This document shows positions 18,514-27,589 of a DNA stretch of 64,000 nucleotides, piece by piece. Location: the NCBI GenBank assembly GCA_947479455.1, contig CANJZE010000002.1:188533-252532 (forward strand), in the 5' to 3' direction. Numbering within the stretch: position 1 is the stretch's first letter; the number at the start of each line of letters is the position of its first letter. Below the pieces are notes generated by a model. The model had not been told where the DNA came from and ran no database searches. It worked only from the letters and a program-made list of their open reading frames with translations. This stretch comes from Bacteroidota bacterium (lineage in GTDB: Bacteria; Bacteroidota; Bacteroidia; Chitinophagales; LD1). Position numbers and translations under genes: made by a program.

Positions 18514-19940
18514 TCTTTCAAAAACTCACTGAACCATTTTCCGCTTGCTTTAATAGTTCGTTGTTGCGTTTTAAAATCAACGCCTACCAAGCCAAATCGC
18601 GGACGGAAACCTTCGGCCCATTCGAAATTATCCATAAAACTCCAAATGAAATAACCACCAACATCCACTCCTTCTTGCTTGGCTTTTAAAACCTGTTTCA
18701 AATAATCTTTAAGGAATTGAATTCGCTTGGTGTCGTTAATTTCTCCGTTTACATTTGCATCGGGAAAGGCGGCCCCATTTTCTGTAACAATAATTTTAGG
18801 TATGTTTTTATACGCGCCAAATTTTTTGATGAGTTTGTAAATTCCCTCCGGATAAACTTCCCAACCCATATCGGTAATATCATGACCGAGTTTCTTGGCA
18901 GGTACATTTGCAAAATGAATGATGGGAATTAAACCCAATTGATAAACTACCATGCGCGAATAATTCTGCAAGCCAATGAAATCAAAATCGAATTTCATTT
19001 TCTCTGCATCGCCAACGAGCATGTGCTTTTCAATATGCTTACATGCCGGCAAATCTGCTTTCGGATATCCCAAGCCCAACACAGGATCAATAAACAAACG
19101 ATTGATAAAAGCATCTGCTCTTTTTGCAGCTTTTACATTGGCGGGTTTGTTGTTAGTTGCATCTACATGGCTACACGAAAATGTAGTACCAATAGTTGCA
19201 TCCTTCACGTTCGTTCGTAAAATTCTTCCGCCCGCACCGTGACACATAGTTACATGATGCACGGCTTTATAAAACTTATTGAAATTTACATAGCCGGGTG
19301 CATGCACACCAATTAAATATCCCAGTGGAACAAACGCCATTGGTTCATTGAACACCATCCAGTTTTTCACTTTGTCGCCATACTCTTTTGAAATTACGTT
19401 CACATATTCCTCGAACCATTTGATGGAATCGCGATTTGCCCAACCACCTTTATCTTCCAACGCCTGTGGCAAATCCCAATGGTAACAAGTCACCCACGGC
19501 TCTACATTTTCTTTCAAACATTTATCAATAACTCGATGGTAAAAATCAATTCCTTTTTGATTTACAGCACCAGTGCCCTGCGGCAAAACACGCGACCAGC
19601 CTATCGAAAACCGCGATGCGGGAATATTCATTTTGTGCATCAATTCAATATCACTTTCGTAGCGGTGATAAAAATCGCAAGCCACATCGCCCGTTTCGTG
19701 TGTTTTTATTTTGCCATTATGATGATGAACAAAATGGTCCCACACACTTTCTCCTTTACCATCTTCGTTCCAACCGCCTTCAATTTGATAAGCAGCAGTA
19801 GCTGTTCCCCAAACAAAATCTTTCCCGAAATCGTTTCGCTTCAAATCTTCAGCCGAAAATATTTCAGCTAATAAATTATGTGGCAATAAAGTTCCTGCCG
19901 TAAGAATGGAACTGAGTTTTAAGTATTGTTCGCGTGTCAT
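18510..19940 (-). CDS. Beta-glucosidase, glycoside hydrolase family 1
   Basis: This retaining beta-glycosidase has the two GH1 catalytic glutamates: Glu199 in the FNEPMAF motif (acid/base) and Glu387 in VTENGAAF (nucleophile). Glycone-binding segments AAYQIEGG and the C-terminal DNFEWAEGFRPRFGLV complete the family pattern. The length of 476 is slightly above the usual 450 because of about 33 extra N-terminal residues. These resemble a Tat-type leader (REQYLKLSSILTAGTLLP) that lacks the twin arginine, so export is doubtful. It probably hydrolyses cellobiose or other beta-glucosides. It stands alone, convergent with the GNAT gene. Confidence 0.93.
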   Translation of the reverse strand: MTREQYLKLSSILTAGTLLPHNLLAEIFSAEDLKRNDFGKDFVWGTATAAYQIEGGWNEDGKGESVWDHFVHHHNGKIKTHETGDVACDFYHRYESDIELMHKMNIPASRFSIGWSRVLPQGTGAVNQKGIDFYHRVIDKCLKENVEPWVTCYHWDLPQALEDKGGWANRDSIKWFEEYVNVISKEYGDKVKNWMVFNEPMAFVPLGYLIGVHAPGYVNFNKFYKAVHHVTMCHGAGGRILRTNVKDATIGTTFSCSHVDATNNKPANVKAAKRADAFINRLFIDPVLGLGYPKADLPACKHIEKHMLVGDAEKMKFDFDFIGLQNYSRMVVYQLGLIPIIHFANVPAKKLGHDITDMGWEVYPEGIYKLIKKFGAYKNIPKIIVTENGAAFPDANVNGEINDTKRIQFLKDYLKQVLKAKQEGVDVGGYFIWSFMDNFEWAEGFRPRFGLVGVDFKTQQRTIKASGKWFSEFLKD

Positions 19941-19984
19941 GGTAGAAGTTTAAAGGGTTAAATGGCTAAATGTTTAAACGGAGT

Positions 19985-21136
19985 TTAATCAACAACTACT
20001 TCTTCGTTCTTGAATACAGAAGCAATTTTGAAAGAATTGCTCATGAATAAAATTTTCGGATTGGCATTTCGCTCAATGTGATAATACATGCGATTGAAAA
20101 TTTTTGCCATGGTTTCTGTTTGTTCGGAACGAAGCTGTTTCGAAAACTTAGTGGCAAAAGCCAATTCCTCTCCATCCAACTTCTCTGAGTTTCCTATCAA
20201 AGAAATCATGGCGCACTCGCGTAAAAAGAAAAGCGCGTATTTCAAAAATAATTTTTGATTTTCTCTACCCGCTTTCGAAAAATCTTCCACCCAATCGATC
20301 AAATTTTTTGTGTTATCACTGCTTGGTTTTAGTTTCAAACTATAGCAACAAAGCAACCAGGTTCGAAGTGTTTTGTCGTTAACGTTTTCACCATCGGTCA
20401 TGGAAAGTGCTGAATTAAAATTTCCGTCTGCCATGCGCGAAATTCTTTTCGCGCTGCCTTCATCCATTTCAAATTTTTGTAGCAACGCAAGTTTTATGTC
20501 TTCATCTTCAATCTGGTTCACTTTCAAAATCTGAACGCGGGAAATGATCGTATTCAAAATCATTTCTCCGTTTTCGGCAATCAAAATAAAAATGGTGTTC
20601 GGAGGTGGTTCTTCGAGCACCTTCAAAAGTATATTGCCTTCGTTACCTAAAAACTCAGTCAGCCAAATGATTTGAATTTTATACCCGCTCTCATAGGTTT
20701 TCAAACTCAGCTGGTGAATTATTTGTCGACATTCTTCCGCTGTAATATTTCCTTGTTTGTTTTCTGCACCAATATTCTGCATCCAGTCGTAGTAACTCAT
20801 GTACACATTCTGTTGCAACGCACTGCGCCATTCCACAATAAAATCGGCACTTACAGCAGGAGAAGTTTTCTTCTCGGGTTTTATAACCGGAAAAGTAAAA
20901 TGCAAATCGGGATGAATGAATTTTTGATTCTTTAAACAGGCAGAACAGGTTCCGCACGAATCATCTTCGGTTTTGTTTTCACATTGAATAAACTGTGCAG
21001 TGGCAAGAGCCAGTGCGAGGTTTCCATTGCCTTCGGGCCCGAGCAACAGCAAAGCATGCGGAACTCTTCCTGCACTCGCCATGCCTATGAGTTTTCGTTT
21101 AACTTCTGTTTGCCCTATTACTTCTTTGAACTGCAT
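19985..21136 (-). CDS. holB: DNA polymerase III subunit delta'
   Basis: This is a clamp-loader subunit. The N-terminus FKEVIGQTEVKRKLI and the AAA+ layout match DnaX/HolB. The P-loop is degenerate (GPEGNGNLA, without the GK[ST]), as expected for delta', which does not bind ATP. Four zinc-binding cysteines occur in the CENK...CGTCSAC segment near residues 52-66. A later sensor region reads NILLKVLEEPP, the delta' hallmark, with ISRVQIL after it. At 383 residues it fits the family. It lies one base downstream of the glutathione peroxidase gene on the same strand, a likely two-gene operon. Confidence 0.9.
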   Translation of the reverse strand: MQFKEVIGQTEVKRKLIGMASAGRVPHALLLLGPEGNGNLALALATAQFIQCENKTEDDSCGTCSACLKNQKFIHPDLHFTFPVIKPEKKTSPAVSADFIVEWRSALQQNVYMSYYDWMQNIGAENKQGNITAEECRQIIHQLSLKTYESGYKIQIIWLTEFLGNEGNILLKVLEEPPPNTIFILIAENGEMILNTIISRVQILKVNQIEDEDIKLALLQKFEMDEGSAKRISRMADGNFNSALSMTDGENVNDKTLRTWLLCCYSLKLKPSSDNTKNLIDWVEDFSKAGRENQKLFLKYALFFLRECAMISLIGNSEKLDGEELAFATKFSKQLRSEQTETMAKIFNRMYYHIERNANPKILFMSNSFKIASVFKNEEVVVD

Positions 21137-21137
21137 T

Positions 21138-21617
21138 TTATTTTTCTATCAGACTGATTACTTCTTCACTCAACGGGTCAACTGGTGCACCAAAAATTTT
21201 TATCACGTTTCCGTTTTCATCAATTAAGTATTTCTGAAAATTCCATTTCACTTCGCTATCGCGATAACCATTGAGTTCTTTCTTCATCAAAAATTCATAT
21301 AGAGGATGCGGATTGGTTCCGAGAATTTTCACTTTCTCTGTCAGTGGAAATGTAACTCCGAAATTCACTTCGCAGAATTGCTCGATTTCTTTTTCTGTTC
21401 CCGGCTCCTGCTCACCAAAATCGTTGCACGGCAAACCAATCACTTCAACTTTCCCTTTCAAATTCTGATATAGTTCTTCCAACTGTTTGTATTGTGGAGT
21501 AAAGCCGCAAGCCGAAGCGGTGTTTACCAATAAAATTTTTTTGCCTTTGAATTTTGAAAGATTCAGCTCGTTGCCTTTGATGTCTTTCAGCGGATAATCG
21601 TAAACTGTTTTGCTCAT
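21138..21617 (-). CDS. Glutathione peroxidase family protein (thiol peroxidase)
   Basis: The 159-residue protein matches the GPx fold: LVNTASACGFTPQY with the peroxidatic Cys37 (a cysteine, not selenocysteine), the LPCNDFGEQEPG loop and the VKWNFQKYLID motif that supplies the catalytic Trp and Asn. In bacteria these reduce hydroperoxides, usually using thioredoxin. The start is the ATG at 21617; an in-frame upstream ATG at 21689 would add 24 residues unlike the family and would leave almost no room before the divergent gene at 21692. It is cytoplasmic, with no signal peptide. Confidence 0.93.
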   Translation of the reverse strand: MSKTVYDYPLKDIKGNELNLSKFKGKKILLVNTASACGFTPQYKQLEELYQNLKGKVEVIGLPCNDFGEQEPGTEKEIEQFCEVNFGVTFPLTEKVKILGTNPHPLYEFLMKKELNGYRDSEVKWNFQKYLIDENGNVIKIFGAPVDPLSEEVISLIEK

Positions 21618-21691
21618 GCCGTGAAAATAGAAAAAGACGATAGACCTTGGACAGGAGAGATTAGACACCACAATTTTTAGATTTGCCATAC

Positions 21692-22600
21692 ATGAAAATT
21701 GCGCACGTTATCAATCCTGTAAAGTTCAAGCCTGCATCTGAATTGCATGTGGCGCAGCCCATAACTTTTGAGAGCATTCGTGTGGCAAAAGAATTTGCAC
21801 AAGGAAAAACGGAAGTGGAACTCTTTGCAATTAGCTATGAAGAAGACAACGAAATTGTTCCATCGTTCTTCAAACAACTTTCGAATTTAAATCGCTCAAT
21901 TCTTGATTTTGGAAAGTTTTCTGACCCGAAAAAATATCCGCTGCTCAACGATGTGTTTCTTGCTTTATATAATGCCACCGATGCCGAGTATCTCATCTAT
22001 ACCAATATTGACATTGCACTAATGCCGCAGTTTTATGTGGCAGTTTCAGAAATTCTGAAACAAGGACATGATGCGTTGCTTATCAATCGCAGAGGAATTT
22101 CAACTCATTACAAAACTGTAGAAGAACTGCCGTTGATGTATTCCGATTTCGGAAAACCACATCCCGGTTTCGACTGCTTCGTTTTCAAAAGAGAATTACT
22201 CAACAAAATTATTCTTGAAAACATTTGCCTTGGTGTTTCATTTAGTGAAGTGGCGGTGGTTCATAATTTTATTGCCTTTGCCGAAAATTTGAAATTGATA
22301 GACGACCTGCATCTCACTTTTCATATCGGCACTGAGGTAATGCCACCGCTCGTCCAGGAATATTATTGGCACAACAGAAATGAATACGAACAAAAAATTT
22401 ATCCGCGCATCAAGCATCTCCTTAGCATTGAAAAATTCCCTTACAGCCATTTACCGTTTCACAAACGAATACTGAAATGGATCTTGAATCCGAATTTTAG
22501 AACCAAACAAGTTTTAGAACTCGAAGGCAAAAGTTTCGGCAGAAGGATGAAACACAAAATTGATTCCTTGCGGTTTTCATTGCTCGAAAAAACCAAATAA
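21692..22600 (+). CDS. Probable glycosyltransferase-like protein (GT-A fold), unknown specificity
   Basis: The 302-residue protein starts MKIAHVINPV, has a Rossmann-like first half and a YLIYTNIDIAL segment that looks like the DxD donor/metal site of GT-A enzymes. A GFDCFVFKRELL stretch follows, common in glycosyltransferases of unknown type. There is no signal peptide or membrane helix. The start is the ATG at 21692; a TTG nine bases upstream is rejected. It lies 16 bases before uvrC and may share its transcript. Function is inferred only from fold-like motifs. Confidence 0.65.
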   Translation: MKIAHVINPVKFKPASELHVAQPITFESIRVAKEFAQGKTEVELFAISYEEDNEIVPSFFKQLSNLNRSILDFGKFSDPKKYPLLNDVFLALYNATDAEYLIYTNIDIALMPQFYVAVSEILKQGHDALLINRRGISTHYKTVEELPLMYSDFGKPHPGFDCFVFKRELLNKIILENICLGVSFSEVAVVHNFIAFAENLKLIDDLHLTFHIGTEVMPPLVQEYYWHNRNEYEQKIYPRIKHLLSIEKFPYSHLPFHKRILKWILNPNFRTKQVLELEGKSFGRRMKHKIDSLRFSLLEKTK

Positions 22601-22616
22601 TTATTTTCTCCTCTCA

Positions 22617-24431
22617 ATGACTCCCGAAGAATTTAAAACTTATCGTGAATCGCTACCGAATCAGCCGGGCATTTATAAATACCTCAATGAGCAAGGTGAA
22701 ATTATTTACATAGGCAAAGCGAAAGATTTAAAGAAGCGCGTAAGTTCCTACTTCACCAACAACATGCACTCGAACCGTATCAAGCGCATGATTCATTTCA
22801 TTACCAAGTTTGAATTTGTAATTGTTGATACAGAGCAAGACGCTTTTTTGCTCGAGAATTCGCTGATTAAAAAATATCAGCCGCGCTACAATGTAATGCT
22901 GAAAGATGACAAGACCTATCCATTCATTTGCATTAAGAAAGAACCTTTCCCGCGTGTGTTTTTCACCCGAAGAATAATTAAAGATGGCTCTGAATATCTC
23001 GGACCTTATACCTCTATGTATAACGCGCGCATCGTGTTGGATTTAATGCGTGAAATTTTTCCATTGCGCACCTGCAACTTAAACCTTTCGCAAAAAAATA
23101 TTGAAGCCGGAAAATTTAAAGTGTGTTTGGAATATCATTTGAAAAATTGTCTCGGTCCTTGTCAGGCATTGCAAACGGAGGAAGACTATGATGAAGAAAT
23201 TCAGCAAATCAGAAATATTCTGAAAAGCAATTTTGGCTCGGTGAAAAATTATTTAAAAAAGAAAATGACTGAATATGCCGACCAAACGCTTTTTGAAAAA
23301 GCAGAAGAGTTTCGGCAGAAACTGGAAATACTTACGGGTTTTGAAAACAAATCGACCATCGTAAATCCACGACTTACCGATATAGATGTGTACGGTTACA
23401 CCGAAAATGAAACCGATGCATTTATGAATTACCTGAAAATTGTAAACGGAACAGTCGTAAAAACACGCGCTATAGAAGTGAAGCGCGTGTTGGATGAAAC
23501 CAAAGAAGAATTGTTGCTACGAGCAATTCTCGAACACTCGATGGAAGAAACAGAACCAGCAAGCGAATTGCTTGTGCCGTTTGAAATTGATTTTCCTTTT
23601 GAAAACATAAAACTCACCGTGCCGCAGGCAGGTGACAAAAAACGTTTGCTCGATTTAGCGGTGAAGAATGCGCTTTACATGCGGCAGGAACGTGTGAAAC
23701 AAAACATGACTGCCGAGGAAAAGAAACCGAGTTTCAGAATTATGAAAACGCTTAAAGACGATTTGAAACTCAAAGACCTGCCGCGCCATATTGAATGCTT
23801 CGACAATTCAAATATTCAGGGAACGAATCCGGTGAGTGCCTGCGTGGTTTTTAAAGACGCCAAGCCATCGAAAAAAGATTACCGCCATTTCAATATTAAA
23901 ACGGTGGAAGGTCCCGATGATTTTGCTTCGATGCATGAAGTAATTACACGCAGATATAAACGAATGATTGATGAAGAGCAGGAACTTCCGCAACTGATAA
24001 TTGTGGATGGAGGCAAAGGGCAACTTAGTAGCGCAGTGGATGCGCTGAAACAACTGGATTTGTATGGAAAAATTCCCGTCATAGGAATAGCGAAACGTTT
24101 AGAAGAAATTTATTTCCCCGAAGATTCATTGCCTTTATACATCAACAAAAAATCTGAATCGCTGAAGTTGATTCAGAAAATGCGCGATGAAGCACATCGC
24201 TTTGGAATAACTCACCACCGTCAACGCAGAAGTAACGCTTCGTTGCATTCTGAACTGATAGATATAAAAGGTGTGGGTGAAAAAACGTTTGAACTGCTGA
24301 TGAAAAAATACAAGAGCGTTAAAAAACTTCGTGAAGTTGAACTGGCAGAATTAACGGAGTTAATAGGCGAGAGCAGAGCCAAACTTTTGAAAGAATATTT
24401 TGCGGGAGAATCGAATACAAATGCCGTTTAA
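22617..24431 (+). CDS. uvrC: UvrABC excinuclease subunit C
   Basis: This nucleotide-excision repair nuclease makes both incisions around a lesion. The N-terminal GIY-YIG domain (PGIYKYLN...IIYIGKAKDLKKR, residues 13-35) gives the 3' cut. The interaction UVR helix near residues 195-235 follows, then the RNase H-like domain for the 5' cut (HIECFDNSNIQG, LIIVDGGKGQL, EAHRFGITHHRQRR), and a helix-hairpin-helix end (IKGVGEKTFELLMKKY). The 604-residue length is normal. The start is the ATG at 22617; upstream in-frame codons extend into the previous gene. The stop overlaps the convergent Uma2 gene by four bases. Confidence 0.95.
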   Translation: MTPEEFKTYRESLPNQPGIYKYLNEQGEIIYIGKAKDLKKRVSSYFTNNMHSNRIKRMIHFITKFEFVIVDTEQDAFLLENSLIKKYQPRYNVMLKDDKTYPFICIKKEPFPRVFFTRRIIKDGSEYLGPYTSMYNARIVLDLMREIFPLRTCNLNLSQKNIEAGKFKVCLEYHLKNCLGPCQALQTEEDYDEEIQQIRNILKSNFGSVKNYLKKKMTEYADQTLFEKAEEFRQKLEILTGFENKSTIVNPRLTDIDVYGYTENETDAFMNYLKIVNGTVVKTRAIEVKRVLDETKEELLLRAILEHSMEETEPASELLVPFEIDFPFENIKLTVPQAGDKKRLLDLAVKNALYMRQERVKQNMTAEEKKPSFRIMKTLKDDLKLKDLPRHIECFDNSNIQGTNPVSACVVFKDAKPSKKDYRHFNIKTVEGPDDFASMHEVITRRYKRMIDEEQELPQLIIVDGGKGQLSSAVDALKQLDLYGKIPVIGIAKRLEEIYFPEDSLPLYINKKSESLKLIQKMRDEAHRFGITHHRQRRSNASLHSELIDIKGVGEKTFELLMKKYKSVKKLREVELAELTELIGESRAKLLKEYFAGESNTNAV

Positions 24432-25000
24432 AAATCTTTTTTGAAAATATCTTTAAGATTAGCAGTAAAGCCCTTGAGTATTTTTGATTCCACTTTTCCC
24501 TTTACTTCTGCGGTGGAAAAAAGTTGATACTTCTTTTTTACGATGGTGAAAATTTCTACTGTTTGATTGGCTGGGTCAACAATCCAGTATTCTGGAATTT
24601 GAAAACGCTCATATAACTCCATCTTCTTCACACGGTCATAACGCATATATCCGGGAGAAATAATTTCAACCACACAGTCGGGAATTCCTTTGATAGCTTT
24701 TTCAGTAATTATTTCAAAATTCTCTTTTGCTACAAAAAGAATATCAGGTTGAACCACATTTTCTCTGCTTAAAACAACATCCATTGGAGCGATTGTAATA
24801 GTCCCAATTTTTGTTTTCTTACAAAAGGTTCTCATCAGCACAGTTAAGTTTAGCGATGAGTTTTGGTGTGTGAAACTTGGTGCTGGTGCCATAAAAAGAG
24901 ATTGGTCAATAATTTCGCAACGCAGTTCTGCCGGAAGAAAAGCATAGTCTTCATAGCTCCATTTGGCTTTTTCGCGTATTGCTGCTTTGGTCATTATCAT
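24428..25000 (-). CDS. Uma2-family (DUF820) putative restriction endonuclease-like protein
   Basis: The 190-residue protein shows the family order: WSYEDYAFLP start, RCEIIDQSLFMAPAPS, VVQPDILFVAKEN, then DCVVEIISPGYMRYDRVKK and the closing PEYWIVDPANQ. The PD..E-x-K-like nuclease core residues are in VQPDI and VEIIS. Members are widespread in environmental bacteria and mobile, with unproven function. The start is ambiguous: ATG at 25000 or 24994; a longer ATG at 25030 would overlap the methyltransferase gene by 26 bases. It lies directly downstream of that gene, in the same direction. Confidence 0.78.
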   Translation of the reverse strand: MIMTKAAIREKAKWSYEDYAFLPAELRCEIIDQSLFMAPAPSFTHQNSSLNLTVLMRTFCKKTKIGTITIAPMDVVLSRENVVQPDILFVAKENFEIITEKAIKGIPDCVVEIISPGYMRYDRVKKMELYERFQIPEYWIVDPANQTVEIFTIVKKKYQLFSTAEVKGKVESKILKGFTANLKDIFKKDF

Positions 25001-25004
25001 AAAG

Positions 25005-25658
25005 CTAAGATAGATTTTTGGTAGCCACAATCAAATAATGGTCGAAGAAAAATTCGTGTTTCAAACGAATTGATTTCAGAATTTTAATTCCCCGCCTTTC
25101 AAGAAATGATTGGTACTCCGCCAAATCAAATTGATGCGGATGAAGGATATCTCCGGGAATCAAACGAAATAGATTTTTGAAGAAAGCGTGGTTATGCGCA
25201 TCTATGGTGAGCACCAAATTTCTTCGCTCGCCTACACAATCCACCAATACATCCATCGCCTTTTCAAAATCGCGCACATGGTTAATGGCATTCATACAAA
25301 AAACGAAATCGAATTTTTCTTTCGGTTCAAATTCTTCAATAGTTGCTTTCACGAACTTCACGTTCTTAAAATCCTTTCTGCTGAAAAATGGAATCTGCTT
25401 TTCGTATTCCTCTATTAAAGGGTCAACAGCCGTTACATCATAAGCGCCATACATCATAAACACTCCCGATGGACCGCATCCTAAATCAATAATTTTTGCA
25501 TCGCTCCAAATCTGCATTTCATCGGGCAACATGGAGAGGATGGCGCCCCACCATTGTTTCTTCCAAGCCAAATATTCCTCTACGTTTTTTTCACGCGAAT
25601 AATTTTTCCACCAGCGCAGTTCAAACCATTGAGCAATTTTCCATCTAATAAATGTCAT
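25005..25658 (-). CDS. SAM-dependent methyltransferase (class I)
   Basis: The Rossmann-type motif I is AKIIDLGCGPSGVF, with an acidic end of strand 2 in VTAVDPL and a motif-IV segment FDFVFCMNAINHV. These define a class I methyltransferase; the C-terminal EYQSFLERRGIKIL is also common. The substrate is unknown. The in-frame ATG at 25682 is rejected because its first residues are encoded by a dispersed repeat (see 25656-25682); the ATG at 25658, itself at the edge of that repeat, gives a 217-residue protein. Rnase P RNA lies upstream, on the opposite strand. Confidence 0.8.
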   Translation of the reverse strand: MTFIRWKIAQWFELRWWKNYSREKNVEEYLAWKKQWWGAILSMLPDEMQIWSDAKIIDLGCGPSGVFMMYGAYDVTAVDPLIEEYEKQIPFFSRKDFKNVKFVKATIEEFEPKEKFDFVFCMNAINHVRDFEKAMDVLVDCVGERRNLVLTIDAHNHAFFKNLFRLIPGDILHPHQFDLAEYQSFLERRGIKILKSIRLKHEFFFDHYLIVATKNLS

Positions 25659-25682
25659 ACTGAGTCTTATCGAAGTATCCAC
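25656..25682. repeat. Partial dispersed repeat copy (cttcgataag/ctcagtatgaca type) at the methyltransferase start
   Basis: Read on the minus strand, this segment runs gatacttcgataagactc then agtatgaca. It closely resembles the palindromic intergenic repeat at 40049-40131 (gatgcttcgacaagctta...). It overlaps the first codons of the methyltransferase reading frame. Confidence 0.55.
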
Positions 25683-25720
25683 AATAATCTTTTAAAATTT
25701 CCACAAGGCTCGTAAAAAAG

Positions 25721-25750
25721 TTTGTCCATTAAATTAACCGTCTATTTTCG
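25721..25750 (+). promoter_or_regulatory. Candidate promoter of rnpB (Bacteroidota -33/-7 type)
   Basis: TTTG at 25721-25724 and TATTTTCG at 25743-25750 (consensus TAnnTTTG, one mismatch) are 18 bases apart. The -7 box lies about six bases before the deduced 5' end of rnpB. Confidence 0.45.
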
Positions 25751-25755
25751 CCTAC

Positions 25756-26142
25756 TGTTGCATGCTGCTTCATCGTTCTTTGCAAAAAGGAAAGGAAAGT
25801 CCGGACAATACAGAGCACCGCATCCCGATAACATCGGGACTTCCGATAAAACGGAATGAGATAGTGCCACAGAAAATAACTGCTATTCAAAGTCCCCTTT
25901 AGGGGATTTAGGGGTGGTGAGGGTGAAAACGTGCGGTAAGAGCGCACGGGTAATTACAGAGATGTATTTACAGGGTAAACCTTGCAGATTGTAAGCCCAC
26001 GTATATCAACGCTTGAGTGCTGCTCGCACGAGTTGAGGGGTTGGGTGCAACAGGTAGTAAGCAATTGCTATCGCAGATAAATGATGAGGGCTTTGATTTA
26101 TTTCAGAGAACAGAATCCGGCTTACAGGCATGCAGCTTTTTT
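25756..26142 (+). ncRNA. rnpB: RNase P RNA (bacterial class A)
   Basis: This is the catalytic RNA that matures tRNA 5' ends. The conserved 5' core is gaaaggaaagtccggac (J3/4-P4 region); the internal core is gggtgaaaacgtgcggtaag with agagcgcac; the 3' core is cagataaatgatgagg and acagaatccggctta. P1 pairs ttgcatgc (25758-25765) with gcatgcag (26128-26135). Hairpins in the P8 and P9 positions are tcccgataacatcggga and ttccgataaaacggaa. The P12 position is filled by a 25-base dispersed repeat (25891-25915) identical to the copy beside mtaB. A run of six T after P1 at 26137-26142 is consistent with the end. The boundaries are accurate to a few bases. Confidence 0.93.
25891..25915. repeat. 25-base dispersed repeat, copy B, in the P12 region of rnpB
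   Basis: Identical over 25 bases to 10759-10783. In the RNA it lies between the acaga...aactgc segment and ggtgagggtgaaaac, where class A RNase P RNAs carry the variable P12 stem-loop. Its own inverted repeat (cccct/agggg) can supply that stem. Confidence 0.75.
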
Positions 26143-26160
26143 GATTTAAAATTTAAAATT

Positions 26161-26200
26161 GAAGATTGAAAATTCCAATGGTATTCAATTTTCAATCTTC
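26161..26200. terminator. Long hairpin between rnpB and the NtrC-type regulator gene
   Basis: A perfect 14-base inverted repeat pairs gaagattgaaaatt (26161-26174) with aattttcaatcttc (26187-26200) across a 12-base loop, in an A/T-rich setting. It could end rnpB transcription or be a dispersed palindrome; no T-run directly follows. Confidence 0.45.
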
Positions 26201-26224
26201 ATTATTCAATATTCAATTTAAAAA

Positions 26225-27580
26225 ATGGCAAACATTCTAATAGCAGATGATGAAAAAAGCATCCGCAAAACACTGCGCGAAATTCTTGAGTACGAAAGTT
26301 ACAAAGTAGATGAAGCGGCTGATGGCGCACAGGCATTTGAAATGTTGAAGGATGGCGATTACGCTTGCGCCTTACTCGATATTAAAATGCCGAAGATGGA
26401 TGGACTTGAAGTGCTCACAAAGTTGCAAGGCACCGATTGCGAAACTCCCATTATTATGATTTCGGGACACGGCACCGTGGAGAATGCCGTTGAAGCCACT
26501 AAGAAAGGAGCGTTTGATTTCATCAACAAGCCACCCGATTTAAATCGATTGCTGATTACCGTTCGCAATGCACTGGATAAATCAAACCTGGTTACGGAAA
26601 CAAAAGTTTTGAAGAGAAAAGTGAGTAAGACCCGCGAAATGATTGGCGACTCACCGGCTATCATAAAAATTAAAGAAACCATTGAGCGTGTTGCGCCTAC
26701 CGAAGCGCGCGTAATGATTACCGGTGAAAACGGAACAGGAAAAGAATTAGTAGCGCGCTGGATTCATGAAAAAAGTAATCGTGCAAATGGTCCTTTAATT
26801 GAAGTTAACTGTGCGGCAATTCCTACTGAACTAATCGAAAGCGAATTGTTTGGTCACGAGAAAGGTGCGTTCACTTCGGCTATTAAACAACGTATCGGAA
26901 AATTTGAATCGGCTAATGGCGGCACCCTTTTCTTAGATGAAATTGGCGACATGAGTTTGAGTGCTCAGGCAAAAGTTTTGCGCGCGTTGCAGGAAAGCAG
27001 AATTACCCGTGTAGGTGGCGATAAAGATATAATGGTAGATGTGCGCGTGATCGCTGCCACCAACAAAGACCTGCTGAAAGAAACTGAAGAAGGAAGATTC
27101 CGCATGGATTTGTATCACCGTATCAGCGTAATTTTAATTCACGTTCCATCATTGAATGAAAGAACAGATGATGTGCCAATGCTGGCAGAAAGATTTGTAA
27201 AAGAAATTTGCGAAGACTATTCTATTCCTAAAAAGTTGATTACACCTAAAGCTTTTGAAGAATTAAAAACAATGAACTGGGAAGGAAACATTCGCGAGTT
27301 GCGAAATGTAATTGAGCGTTTGGTAATTCTCTCTGACCAAAAAATTACAGAAGCCGAAGTGCGTGCTTTCGTTACCAATACACAGGCTAAGGATACACCG
27401 ACAGATTTGTTCGAACAGTTCGACAAGTTTCAGGATTTTAAAGAGCATATCGAAAAATTGTTCATTGAACACAAACTCAAAAAGTTTGGATGGAACGTTT
27501 CGAAAACTGCCGAGGTGCTCGATATTCAACGAAGCCACCTTTACAACAAAATTGAAAAATACGATTTAAGACGTCAGTAA
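26225..27580 (+). CDS. NtrC-family sigma-54-dependent response regulator
   Basis: Three domains are present in order. The receiver domain has Asp8/Asp9 and the phosphorylatable Asp52 in [11 protein letters not shown]. The AAA+ sigma-54 interaction domain has Walker A GENGTGKE, the loop GAFTSA at residues 214-219 (usual form GAFTGA) and Walker [12 protein letters not shown]. The C-terminal Fis-type helix-turn-helix ends with [20 protein letters not shown]. It should activate sigma-54 promoters after phosphorylation. No cognate histidine kinase is adjacent. The length of 451 is normal. Confidence 0.93.
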   Translation: MANILIADDEKSIRKTLREILEYESYKVDEAADGAQAFEMLKDGDYACALLDIKMPKMDGLEVLTKLQGTDCETPIIMISGHGTVENAVEATKKGAFDFINKPPDLNRLLITVRNALDKSNLVTETKVLKRKVSKTREMIGDSPAIIKIKETIERVAPTEARVMITGENGTGKELVARWIHEKSNRANGPLIEVNCAAIPTELIESELFGHEKGAFTSAIKQRIGKFESANGGTLFLDEIGDMSLSAQAKVLRALQESRITRVGGDKDIMVDVRVIAATNKDLLKETEEGRFRMDLYHRISVILIHVPSLNERTDDVPMLAERFVKEICEDYSIPKKLITPKAFEELKTMNWEGNIRELRNVIERLVILSDQKITEAEVRAFVTNTQAKDTPTDLFEQFDKFQDFKEHIEKLFIEHKLKKFGWNVSKTAEVLDIQRSHLYNKIEKYDLRRQ

Positions 27581-27589
27581 TTTTTACCA

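Noticed and set aside
25829..25846. Hairpin tcccgataacatcggga as an independent terminator
   Set aside because: It lies inside rnpB at the P8 position and is part of the RNA fold.
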